DNA from: Mucilaginibacter sp.
GTDB taxonomy: Bacteria > Bacteroidota > Bacteroidia > Sphingobacteriales > Sphingobacteriaceae
Assembly: GCA_028288315.1 (NCBI GenBank)
Contig: JAQBNY010000092.1
Coordinates: forward strand, 1 to 11,410
Direction: 5' to 3'
DNA: 11,410 nucleotides
The number at the start of each line of letters is the position of its first letter. The stretch's first letter is position 1. The notes under the pieces are model-generated. The model was not told the DNA's origin. It made no database searches and worked only from the letters and a program-made list of their open reading frames with translations. The position numbers were made by a program, and so were the translations under genes. Of this stretch, positions 1 through 6,635 are shown one piece after another.

Positions 1-56
1 TTTTTTGTATACAGATTTAACGGTATATATTTAACAATTATATAATCTATAAAATC

Positions 57-752
57 TTGGAAGTAAAGTTACCTACATTTGACTCAGTTTTCTCAATTGA
101 CTGTGTAATATTTGGATTTGAAGCCGGTGAACTTAAGATATTGCTCATTGAGCGTAACGAAGAGCCATTTAAGGATTGGCTTGCACTTCCCGGCTATATT
201 GTTGAGCAGGACGAAAGTATTGACGATGCTGCAGAGCGTATTCTTTACGAACTTACCGGCCTGCGCGACTTACACATGCAGCAGTTCCATACATTTGGTG
301 AGGTAAAACGTCACCCGCAAGGTAGGGTTATCACTGTTGCTTATTATGCGCTAATACGTATCAACGGACAAAAAGAGGTAAAACCTGTTACCCAATATGC
401 TAAAAGCGCTTTCTGGCACCCGGTTAATGAATTACCTAAATTAGCTTTTGACCATAGTGAGATATTTAGCACCGGTTTCAACAAAATCCGCCGGAGATTA
501 AACTATCAGCCTATCGCTTTTGAACTGCTTCCGGAAAAATTTACATTAACCCAACTACAGTCGTTATACGAAGCTGTGCTCAATAAAAAGCTGGATAAGC
601 GTAACTTCAGGAAAAAAATGTTAAGCTATGGTTTCTTGAAAGAGCTGGATGAGAAACAAAAAGGTGTATCATACCGTGCGGCTAAATTGTACAAGTTCGA
701 TCGTCGTAAATACACCAAAATTTTTCAAAACGACTTGATCCTTGATAAATAG
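57..752 (+). CDS. NrtR-like Nudix-domain transcriptional regulator
   Basis: Protein of 231 aa with an N-terminal Nudix fold (about residues 10-140) and a C-terminal winged helix (about 150-225), the architecture of NrtR/AraR-type regulators, which sense a nucleotide or sugar-derived ligand and bind DNA. The opening VFSIDCVIFGF and the LPG at 44-46 match the family. The Nudix box (about 47-69) is degenerate: R61 is kept, but the Glu after it is Ile62 and the second Glu of the EE pair is Leu66 (Glu65 is kept), so hydrolysis is unlikely and ligand sensing more likely. The start is a TTG: the frame is closed by TAA at 18-20 and no ATG occurs before the conserved N-terminus. A weak promoter candidate is TTTG at 4-7 with TATATTTA at 26-33. 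No obvious target operon is next to it; the next gene converges from the other strand. The ligand and regulon cannot be told from here. Confidence 0.85.
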   Translation: MEVKLPTFDSVFSIDCVIFGFEAGELKILLIERNEEPFKDWLALPGYIVEQDESIDDAAERILYELTGLRDLHMQQFHTFGEVKRHPQGRVITVAYYALIRINGQKEVKPVTQYAKSAFWHPVNELPKLAFDHSEIFSTGFNKIRRRLNYQPIAFELLPEKFTLTQLQSLYEAVLNKKLDKRNFRKKMLSYGFLKELDEKQKGVSYRAAKLYKFDRRKYTKIFQNDLILDK

Positions 753-757
753 ATCCC

Positions 758-1204
758 TTATTTAACTGAGTTTTTCTTGTCGCATTTTGGGCACAGGCCT
801 GATGCATACAATGTAAAGCTTTCGGGCTTAAAACCAGCCGGAAGGGTTATGCTTGGCAGGGAAAGTTCATTTAAGCAATATACATTCTTGCAAACGGTGC
901 AGTTAAAATGCACATGCTCATCATGATGGTGATTGGCCTCGCAATCTGAATGGCAAACCGCGTAATTAGCCGTGCCATCTAAATCAAAAACTTTATGAAT
1001 GATGCCCTTTTCCTCAAAAACATTCAGGATGCGGTATAGTGTAACCCGGTCAATATCATGCATTACATTTTCAAGATCGGGCTGGGAGGTAGCTGTATTT
1101 TTTGAATACATCATAGACAATACCCTTAGCCGCGGCGCAGTTTTTTTTAACTGATGCTTATCAAGCATATCCTCAAACTGGTAATTGTTTTTTACTGGTA
1201 TCAT
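758..1204 (-). CDS. Fur-family metal regulator, probably Zur-like
   Basis: Protein of 148 aa with the two-domain Fur layout. An N-terminal winged helix carries the recognition-helix motif RVTLYR (53-58), and a C-terminal dimerisation and metal domain carries a His-rich stretch HHHDEHVHF (92-100). Two CxxC pairs, C102/C105 and C138/C141, fit the structural zinc site of Fur/Zur/PerR proteins; extra Cys occur at 84, 88 and 110. Such proteins bind AT-rich palindromes when metal-loaded and repress uptake genes. It lies 17 bp downstream of merC on the same strand, so the two are probably co-transcribed, and a Fur-box-like palindrome lies upstream of merC. Zur is preferred over Fur because of this neighbour and the Cys/His content, but the sequence alone does not settle zinc versus iron or peroxide. 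It converges with the Nudix regulator with only 5 bp between the stops. Confidence 0.88.
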   Translation of the reverse strand: MIPVKNNYQFEDMLDKHQLKKTAPRLRVLSMMYSKNTATSQPDLENVMHDIDRVTLYRILNVFEEKGIIHKVFDLDGTANYAVCHSDCEANHHHDEHVHFNCTVCKNVYCLNELSLPSITLPAGFKPESFTLYASGLCPKCDKKNSVK

Positions 1205-1221
1205 CGTATTAAATATAATAA

Positions 1222-1644
1222 TTATACATGAATATTTTCGCTGTTGAGCGAATGTTTTACATGTAAAAAACTATTGCCTGCCTGGCAGGTGCCCGCATAT
1301 TTATAATTTACAAAGTGTGCAACAGCTATCAGTATACCTCCTGTAGGTACAATAATGGCCTCATGCCAGCCCTTTGTATAAATATGGCCCAATATAATAG
1401 TCGCAAAACCAGCTATCAATAGTATTAAAGGCAGCGCCCTATGATGAGAAAGTAAAAATGATGTGCCAATGGATGAAACCCCAACTATAATTGCTATTAA
1501 TATCATGGTCCACTCTACCCAGGGGTTAGCTAAAAAACCTAAACCTAAGAGGGGTAAGCTGGTAAAAAAAACTGGTACAGCTGCACAATGTATTGCACAA
1601 AGTGTTGAAGCAGTCATACCGATGTTATCCAGTTTTATGGCCAT
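1222..1644 (-). CDS. MerC-domain inner-membrane protein
   Basis: Protein of 140 aa with about four hydrophobic membrane segments, roughly residues 8-35, 43-65, 70-90 and 96-114. The first carries the metal-binding CAIHC motif (C16, H19, C20) typical of MerC. Classic MerC takes up Hg(II) in mer operons, but no merA, merR, merT or merP is present here. The partner is a Fur/Zur-type regulator 17 bp downstream, which points to a role in zinc or another divalent or thiophilic metal. The C-terminal tail (about 117-140) has Cys119 and several His, a possible cytoplasmic or periplasmic metal ligand patch. The ATG at 1644 is preceded by a Bacteroidota -7 box (TATCTTTG on minus) about 20 bp upstream and a palindromic operator candidate. 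Transport substrate is inferred, not shown. Confidence 0.85.
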   Translation of the reverse strand: MAIKLDNIGMTASTLCAIHCAAVPVFFTSLPLLGLGFLANPWVEWTMILIAIIVGVSSIGTSFLLSHHRALPLILLIAGFATIILGHIYTKGWHEAIIVPTGGILIAVAHFVNYKYAGTCQAGNSFLHVKHSLNSENIHV

Positions 1645-1664
1645 TTTTAATGATCTTATGGTTG

Positions 1665-1698
1665 CAAAGATAAATATAAATGCAACAATATTTCATTT
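1665..1698 (-). promoter_or_regulatory. merC-fur promoter with Fur-box-like palindrome
   Basis: On the minus strand TATCTTTG (1672 to 1665) is an exact match to the Bacteroidota -7 consensus TAnnTTTG, about 20 bp before the merC ATG. Directly upstream, 1678-1698 is a 21-bp imperfect palindrome centred on 1688: outer arms AAATG and CATTT are perfect, and 16 of 20 non-central positions are symmetric. It falls between the -7 box and the expected -33 region, where a bound repressor would block RNA polymerase. No good -33 TTG is seen at the usual spacing. Size, AT content and ATG/CAT arms resemble Fur-family operators; that the neighbouring Fur protein binds it is inference. Confidence 0.55.
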
Positions 1699-1775
1699 AG
1701 AATTGTTTGGATAAGCGATTATGTGGTGTTTTTGATAAATTGTTACATTAAATCAACAATGTTGCAAAAGAAGGA

Positions 1776-2264
1776 TTAAAGAGATGAAGAATTGGTTTTA
1801 ATCATTCGGTAAGCTTCGGCCCCATTTATACGTTGGACGATGTCGAGTTTCTTATCTGCCTGTTCATTGTAGTATTTAAAAAAGCTTTCAACCTGGTTCA
1901 ATACTGCTTCGGGCAGCTCATGAATAGAGTTGATATTGCTAAACAAATGAGAAACTACTGGTACGGCAAAATAGCGATCATTACGCATAGTTTTACCATC
2001 GCGCTCAGTTTGATTAACCTTTATGGCACCAATAATTCTGCAATCAATATGGCAGCCAGGGAAAGTTGTTATTTCAGATATTACCACCACATCCAGCGGG
2101 TCGCCGTCTTCGCCTTTTGTATCAGGTATAAAGCCAAAGTCAAATGGGAACACCATCCCCGCTGGCAGAATTTTTTTGAGCTTGAAGCGATTTAGGTCAG
2201 GTTCAAAATCATATTTGTGACCACTCCCTTTTGGGCTTTCAATTATTATAGTAATGTGTTCCAT
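1776..2264 (-). CDS. ppa: Inorganic pyrophosphatase, family I
   Basis: Soluble family I pyrophosphatase that hydrolyses PPi to two phosphates in the cytoplasm with Mg2+. At 162 aa it is slightly shorter than the usual 170-180. The signature DGDPLD (53-58) supplies the three metal-binding Asp (53, 55, 58). Glu9 and Lys17 match the conserved N-terminal active-site residues, and FPFDFGF (39-45) is the core strand motif. Relative to E. coli PPase several active-site positions appear replaced: Lys31 for Arg43, Phe43 for Tyr55, and the DAK cluster around 95-98 reads NDRY. These look like subfamily differences rather than inactivation. It lies 16 bp downstream of a CinA-type gene and is the last gene of a three-gene minus-strand group. 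Confidence 0.93.
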   Translation of the reverse strand: MEHITIIIESPKGSGHKYDFEPDLNRFKLKKILPAGMVFPFDFGFIPDTKGEDGDPLDVVVISEITTFPGCHIDCRIIGAIKVNQTERDGKTMRNDRYFAVPVVSHLFSNINSIHELPEAVLNQVESFFKYYNEQADKKLDIVQRINGAEAYRMIKTNSSSL

Positions 2265-2280
2265 AATATAATGTGTTAGT

Positions 2281-2760
2281 TCACTTTTCCAGTTTGTCTA
2301 TTATTAGTTGTGCAACCCTATCAACCGTTTGCAAAACTATCTGTTCAGGATCGCCCTTGTAAACTTCTCTCACCGGTATATGCTCATTTTTTATAATGGC
2401 ATGTATAAACATGGTGCCAACGGGCTTTTCTGGCGTTTCGCTACCGCCGGGCATTGTAAGGCCTGTTACTGCAACTTGTATATCGGCTTTCATAAATTGC
2501 TTCAGCCGCTCGGCCAATTCTTTAGTTACCTCGGCAGATTCTGGTGTGTATTTTTCAACCAACTCTTCGGGTACACCTAATACGTCCTGTTTAATACAGG
2601 CATCATAGCATACTATGCCACCCTTTAATATCTTTCCACAATCAGGGATCAATGAAAATTCTGATGATAACCGCCCGGCAGATGCGCTTTCTGCAAATGA
2701 TATGGTAAGTTCCTGGTCAAGAAGTAATTTACTGCAGGCTATTACTATTGCTGAAGGCAT
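2281..2760 (-). CDS. CinA C-terminal-domain protein (PncC-like amidohydrolase)
   Basis: Protein of 159 aa corresponding to the stand-alone C-terminal domain of CinA. E. coli PncC of this family deamidates nicotinamide mononucleotide to nicotinate mononucleotide in pyridine nucleotide salvage. Visible family blocks are AES (23-25, with the candidate catalytic Ser25), GGIVCYDACIKQDVLGV (47-63, with Lys57), the PESAEVTKELAE stretch (73-84) and the TG..MPGG...TPEKPVGT block (99-116). Two blocks deviate from the usual motifs: AESASAG instead of AESCTGG, and TGLTMPGG instead of TGIAGPGG, so the exact activity is less sure than the family. There is no N-terminal MoCF-like domain. It sits between an 85-aa gene of unknown function (9-bp gap) and ppa (16-bp gap), probably in one transcript. 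Confidence 0.85.
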   Translation of the reverse strand: MPSAIVIACSKLLLDQELTISFAESASAGRLSSEFSLIPDCGKILKGGIVCYDACIKQDVLGVPEELVEKYTPESAEVTKELAERLKQFMKADIQVAVTGLTMPGGSETPEKPVGTMFIHAIIKNEHIPVREVYKGDPEQIVLQTVDRVAQLIIDKLEK

Positions 2761-2769
2761 ATTAATGAT

Positions 2770-3027
2770 TTAATTGTTATTTATTTCCCCTTTATTATCC
2801 CAATGATCCTTTACAATTTGGCCATCATCAGAAAACGTTAAGCGCCGGGCAAACCGTTCTCCTTTAATTTTACCGTTTTCGTCTTTTTTACCTATAAACA
2901 ATAAAATAGGCCTACCGGCTTCATCTGTTTTAAAGGCAATATCATATCGCTTAAATTTAGTTTCAACAAAGCCTGATGGCTCATATAACTTGTTAAGGAT
3001 TTTTAATAATTCGTGGCCTATGGTCAT
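2770..3027 (-). CDS. Hypothetical protein, 85 aa
   Basis: I do not recognise this family. It is an 85-aa soluble, charged protein with no signal peptide or membrane segment. The first 15 residues look helical; the rest reads like short beta strands (KRYDIAFKTDE, RPILLFIGKKD, RFARRLTFSDDG) joined by turns, with an Asn-rich tail. ATG at 3027 is the first start. The gene is the first of a tight minus-strand group with the CinA-like gene (9 bp apart) and ppa, and codon use is like its neighbours, so it is probably real. It is divergent from the fucosidase gene across a 142-bp spacer in which I see no confident promoter on either strand. Confidence 0.7.
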   Translation of the reverse strand: MTIGHELLKILNKLYEPSGFVETKFKRYDIAFKTDEAGRPILLFIGKKDENGKIKGERFARRLTFSDDGQIVKDHWDNKGEINNN

Positions 3028-3169
3028 AGTTGATATATAACACTAATAACTGCTTTAGAGTTTGATATGAGTAAATTATAACTGATCAAATATTTTCATC
3101 GTAAGTAGTTATTAAAATTGATTAGCCGTATTTTAGCCTGATTATTTTATCCCAGCAATTTTTGTTTTC

Positions 3170-4564
3170 ATGAAAAATCTGTTACTTACCTGTTCGCTGT
3201 TTTTTACTTGCATCTTATCAATAAAAGCTCAAACAGGAGCCCCTGCAAAATCATTGACCGAGCTTCAGCAAAACTTTGTTGATTTAAAGTTTGGCATGTT
3301 TATCCATTACAATATACCCACCTATATGGATGCCGATTGGCCCGACCCGGATGCATCGCCTGCTATATTTAATCCCAAAAAACTTAACCCTACCCAATGG
3401 GCGAAGGCTGCAAAATCTGCAAACATGACTTATGGCTGCTTAACCACCAAGCACCATAGCGGCTTTTGTATATGGGATACCAAAACCACTGACTACAATG
3501 TAATGAATAGTCCGTTGAAAAGGGATGTGGTAAAAGAATTTGCAAATGCTTTTAGGGCCAACGGTTTAAAGGTAATGTTGTATTATTCAATATTGGATAC
3601 CCACCACAGGCTTCGCCCTAATGCTATCACTAAAAAGCATTTTGAAATGGTGAAGGCCCAGTTAACCGAACTGTTAACCAATTATGGTAAAATTGAAGCT
3701 ATAATTATTGATGGCTGGGATGCGCCATGGTCAAGAATCTCTTATGACGATATTCCGTTTGAGGATGTATACCACCTTGTTAAATCTATTCAGCCGGATT
3801 GTGTATTAATGGACCTGAACGGAGCCAAATACCCTGCCGAGGGTTTATACTACAGTGATATTAAAACTTATGAGATGGGAGCAGGGCAGCGTGTATCAAA
3901 AGAAACTAACCGTATGCCCGCGCTGGCTTGTTTGCCTATTAATAATAACTGGTTCTGGAAAACATCGTTTCCAACATCACCGGTTAAAGATCCGGCTAAA
4001 CTGGTTAATGAAGATATTATCCCATTAAATAAAGTTGATTGTAATTTTATACTTAACGTGGCACCAAACCGCGATGGTTTAATAGATGATAACGCTTTGG
4101 CTGCGCTAAAACAGATAGGTGAATTATGGAAGAACGACGGGCCTGCGCCTAAACTGGCTCCTACAGGTGCTCCTATTATATCAACCAACCTGGCTAAAGG
4201 AAAAATGGCTAACTCTAGTTGGAGTGATGATTCGGAGATTATGGATTTTGCCAATGATGATGATTTTGCTACCTCATGGGTGTCAAATCCGAAAGTTGAA
4301 AAACCCTGGTATGAAATTGATTTTGGCCACGACCAGGATTTTAATACTATTACCTTAACGGAATCAAAACCTAACATTACTAACTACCACCTTGAATATT
4401 TACAAAATGGTGTATGGAAACCAATTGCTAAAGCTGAAAACACAAGCCGCTTTAAAGTAAACCGCTTTGATCGTGTTTATGGTAATAAGGTAAGGGTATG
4501 GATAGATAAAGCTGAGAAGCAGGTATCTATAGCAGAGTTTGGGGTTTATAATGAGAGAAGGTAA
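3170..4564 (+). CDS. Exported alpha-L-fucosidase (GH29) with C-terminal discoidin-like domain
   Basis: Protein of 464 aa. A signal peptide (about 1-20, cleavage near IKA|QTG) sends it to the periplasm or outside. The GH29 barrel spans about 30-325: KFGMFIHY (40-47), TTKHHSGFCIWDT (92-104), LKVMLYYS (133-140) and EAIIIDGWD (176-184). Asp181 is the expected retaining nucleophile, although the usual WFDG reads IIDG. FILNVAPNRDGLI (293-305) is the conserved end of the barrel. Residues about 335-460 form an F5/8 type C-like beta domain (NLAKGK, SWVSN..., WYEIDFG) that may bind glycans. GH29 enzymes release terminal alpha-L-fucose from glycans by a double-displacement mechanism. No SusC/SusD or other glycoside hydrolase is adjacent, so it is not part of a visible utilisation locus. 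It ends before a strong terminator. Confidence 0.92.
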   Translation: MKNLLLTCSLFFTCILSIKAQTGAPAKSLTELQQNFVDLKFGMFIHYNIPTYMDADWPDPDASPAIFNPKKLNPTQWAKAAKSANMTYGCLTTKHHSGFCIWDTKTTDYNVMNSPLKRDVVKEFANAFRANGLKVMLYYSILDTHHRLRPNAITKKHFEMVKAQLTELLTNYGKIEAIIIDGWDAPWSRISYDDIPFEDVYHLVKSIQPDCVLMDLNGAKYPAEGLYYSDIKTYEMGAGQRVSKETNRMPALACLPINNNWFWKTSFPTSPVKDPAKLVNEDIIPLNKVDCNFILNVAPNRDGLIDDNALAALKQIGELWKNDGPAPKLAPTGAPIISTNLAKGKMANSSWSDDSEIMDFANDDDFATSWVSNPKVEKPWYEIDFGHDQDFNTITLTESKPNITNYHLEYLQNGVWKPIAKAENTSRFKVNRFDRVYGNKVRVWIDKAEKQVSIAEFGVYNERR

Positions 4565-4606
4565 GAGCTTGGTTTTAAAAAAAAGGTAATTGCGGAAGAA
4601 AACTAC

Positions 4607-4654
4607 GCGGCAATCTAAGCATATTCCCTTATGCAAGGAGATTGCCGCTTTTTT
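4607..4654 (+). terminator. Intrinsic terminator after the fucosidase gene
   Basis: Perfect 10-bp stem GCGGCAATCT (4607-4616) with AGATTGCCGC (4639-4648), followed by six T (4649-4654). The 22-nt loop contains a second 5-bp stem, GCATA (4619-4623) with TATGC (4630-4634), so the hairpin is nearly continuous. It lies 42 bp after the fucosidase stop and separates it from the phospholipase-like gene. Confidence 0.9.
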
Positions 4655-4723
4655 ATTACTATAATATTAAAAACATTAATCCTAACATTAGGTTATTAAC
4701 ATGTATTTTTTTACAGAACCTAA

Positions 4724-6028
4724 ATGCTATTAAAGGCTAAGTTTATTTTCCGATACTTACTGTTTACCGTTATGCTGATGTTTGTGGGCTTAAAATCAAA
4801 AGCTTATTCAATATTAGCGCATGAGGCTATTATTGATGCTTCATGGAAATCGGTATTGGTGCCGATGTTAAAGCAAAAGTATCCTTCGGCAACTAATGAA
4901 GATTTGCTATTGGCTCACTCTTATGCTTATGGCGGCAGCATTATGGCCGATATGGGTTATATGCCCTTTGGCAATACTTTTTTTACAGATCTGGTACACT
5001 ATGTACGCAGCGGCGATTTTGTAGAGGCTCTTATAAAAGACTCTCAAAACCTGAATGAATATGCCTTTTCGCTGGGTGCTTTATCCCATTACATGGCCGA
5101 TAAGTATGGTCATTCGCTGTCTACTAACCGTAACGTACCACTGGTTTATCCTGAGCTTAAAAAGAAATTTGGCAATGTAGTTACCTATTATGACGATCAT
5201 ACCTCGCACAGCCGTATGGAGTTTGCTTATGATGCACTACAGATTGGTGAGGGTAATTATACATCAGAAGGGTATCAGGATTTTATTGGGTTTAATATAT
5301 CGGTGCCGGTATTAGAAAAAGCGTTTTATGAAACCTACGGACAGGAATTGGGCACTATATTTTCCAATATCAACTCATCAATAAATACAATGCGCTGGGG
5401 GGTACGTAATCTTTTTCCTGTTTTAACTAAATCGGCTTACAATTTAAACAAGAATGAGATAAATAGGTTACACCCGGGCATGACGGTAAAAAAGTTTCAG
5501 TATAAAATGAGCAAAAGATCATTTAACCTGCAATACGGAAAAGAGCATAAGCAATCTAAGTTTTTTGCCCATGTTGCTGTGTTGATAATTGGCATACTAC
5601 CTAAAATTGGTCCTTTAAAAGCTTTAAAGTTTCAATCGCCGGGAGCAGAGGGGCAAAAGCTGTTTGCACAAAGTTTTAGTGCTATACTAAATAACTATCA
5701 TGTGGCATTAAATGAGGTAACCAAGCCCGGTTTTAAATTGCCTGATATTGATTTTGATACCGGGAAAGCAACCCATTTAGGCGAATATCCTCTTGCTGAT
5801 AATACTTATGCAACATTGGTTGAAAAGCTGCAAAAGCAAGGCTATAAAAACATTACGCCGCAACTACAAAAGAATATTATTAAGTACTATAATAATGCTG
5901 ATACTGCCAGGCTTGTAATAAATGATCACCCGGAAAGATGGGCTAAAACCAGTATTGAGCTTAAACAAATAAAAAAGCTGCACCCTATGCCACAGGATAC
6001 TCTGATATCATTAGTTAAGAGTAAGTAG
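4724..6028 (+). CDS. Exported zinc-dependent phospholipase C-like protein
   Basis: Protein of 434 aa with a signal peptide (about 1-27, positively charged start, LLFTVMLMFVGL core, KSKA end). The N-terminal half matches the zinc-dependent phospholipase C / S1-P1 nuclease-like fold. Potential zinc ligands appear in order: H33 (AHEAII), H65 (LAHSYAYG), D76, H92 (DLVHY), H122, D126 and H130 (SHYMADKYGH), H159, H162 and E166 (DDHTSHSRMEF). Such enzymes cleave phosphodiester bonds of phospholipids. It is much longer than classical clostridial or Bacillus enzymes; the extra C-terminal region (about 170-434) has a hydrophobic stretch at about 281-300 and no domain I recognise. Substrate is unknown. 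It stands as its own unit after a terminator and may have a weak terminator of its own near 6035-6103. The ATG at 4724 gives the best signal peptide. Confidence 0.8.
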   Translation: MLLKAKFIFRYLLFTVMLMFVGLKSKAYSILAHEAIIDASWKSVLVPMLKQKYPSATNEDLLLAHSYAYGGSIMADMGYMPFGNTFFTDLVHYVRSGDFVEALIKDSQNLNEYAFSLGALSHYMADKYGHSLSTNRNVPLVYPELKKKFGNVVTYYDDHTSHSRMEFAYDALQIGEGNYTSEGYQDFIGFNISVPVLEKAFYETYGQELGTIFSNINSSINTMRWGVRNLFPVLTKSAYNLNKNEINRLHPGMTVKKFQYKMSKRSFNLQYGKEHKQSKFFAHVAVLIIGILPKIGPLKALKFQSPGAEGQKLFAQSFSAILNNYHVALNEVTKPGFKLPDIDFDTGKATHLGEYPLADNTYATLVEKLQKQGYKNITPQLQKNIIKYYNNADTARLVINDHPERWAKTSIELKQIKKLHPMPQDTLISLVKSK

Positions 6029-6034
6029 CTTCAC

Positions 6035-6103
6035 AAATCGATATTCTAAACTGTGATGTAGTGGATATACCCTCCACAGTAACTACTTTGTCGACGATTT
6101 TTT
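6035..6103 (+). terminator. Possible terminator between converging genes
   Basis: AAATCG (6035-6040) can pair with CGATTT (6095-6100), followed by further T to 6103. Inside, GTGGA (6061 region) pairs with TCCAC just after it. The outer stem is short and AT-rich and the inner region is large, so this is a weak candidate for ending the phospholipase transcript. Confidence 0.3.
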
Positions 6104-6138
6104 ATATGTCCAATCTTATCTTGTACATTACTGCCGGC

Positions 6139-6597
6139 CTATATCTCAATTTCTTTTTGATTAGGTTGCCCTTTACCGGTAGTTATCAAGATCAATAAAC
6201 TATGCTGCAAATAGTGGTTCCATCCATTTGAACAGTCACCAAAACATTCAATTTCGGGAACTAAACCCAGGTGAGTGAAGTGGATTTGTGTTTTGTTGTC
6301 CTTTTTAGAAATTTCAAAACTAATTTTTGTACCGGTCCATTCGCTTTTATCTTTAAGAAAACTCAAATGGCTGTCCGTAACAAGCCAAACAACTTTCTTG
6401 TCAGGTACTACCTCTATTAATTTTTGCTTGGAATAGTGCACGTCTCCAAAACGGACCTCAAATTCATCATTTAGTTTTTGTGAATTGCCTTTAAAATCTT
6501 CTGACCACCATGCACGAATATTATTGATGGCATTGTATACTTCTTTAGGGGTTTGATTAACCAAAAAGGTAGCTGTAAAGTCTTTATTATTATTCAT
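6139..6597 (-). CDS. SRPBCC / AHSA1-like domain protein, paralogue 2
   Basis: Protein of 152 aa that is almost entirely one START-like (SRPBCC, AHSA1-type) domain. Visible family features are the opening DFTATFLVNQTPKEVYNAI (6-24), NIRAWWSE (26-33) in the first helix, the strand KKVVWLV (67-73), TGTKISFEI (88-96) and the C-terminal helix with ITTGKGQPN. These proteins form a deep hydrophobic ligand cavity; most bacterial members have no known ligand, and they are not established Hsp90 activators. It is clearly a tandem duplicate of the gene 38 bp upstream, sharing more than half of aligned residues, but it lacks that protein's last 14 or so residues. It is the second gene of a probable two-gene unit divergent from a GlxA-type regulator. 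Confidence 0.85.
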   Translation of the reverse strand: MNNNKDFTATFLVNQTPKEVYNAINNIRAWWSEDFKGNSQKLNDEFEVRFGDVHYSKQKLIEVVPDKKVVWLVTDSHLSFLKDKSEWTGTKISFEISKKDNKTQIHFTHLGLVPEIECFGDCSNGWNHYLQHSLLILITTGKGQPNQKEIEI

Positions 6598-6635
6598 ACT
6601 ATTGTTTTATGGGTTGTTATCAGCGGTTAGCAATA

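Noticed and set aside
1222..1644. Mercury resistance locus
   Set aside because: Only merC is present; no merA, merR, merT or merP, and the regulator is Fur-type.
3868..4377. 169-codon minus-strand open frame inside the fucosidase gene
   Set aside because: Antisense shadow of a strongly recognisable GH29 coding sequence.
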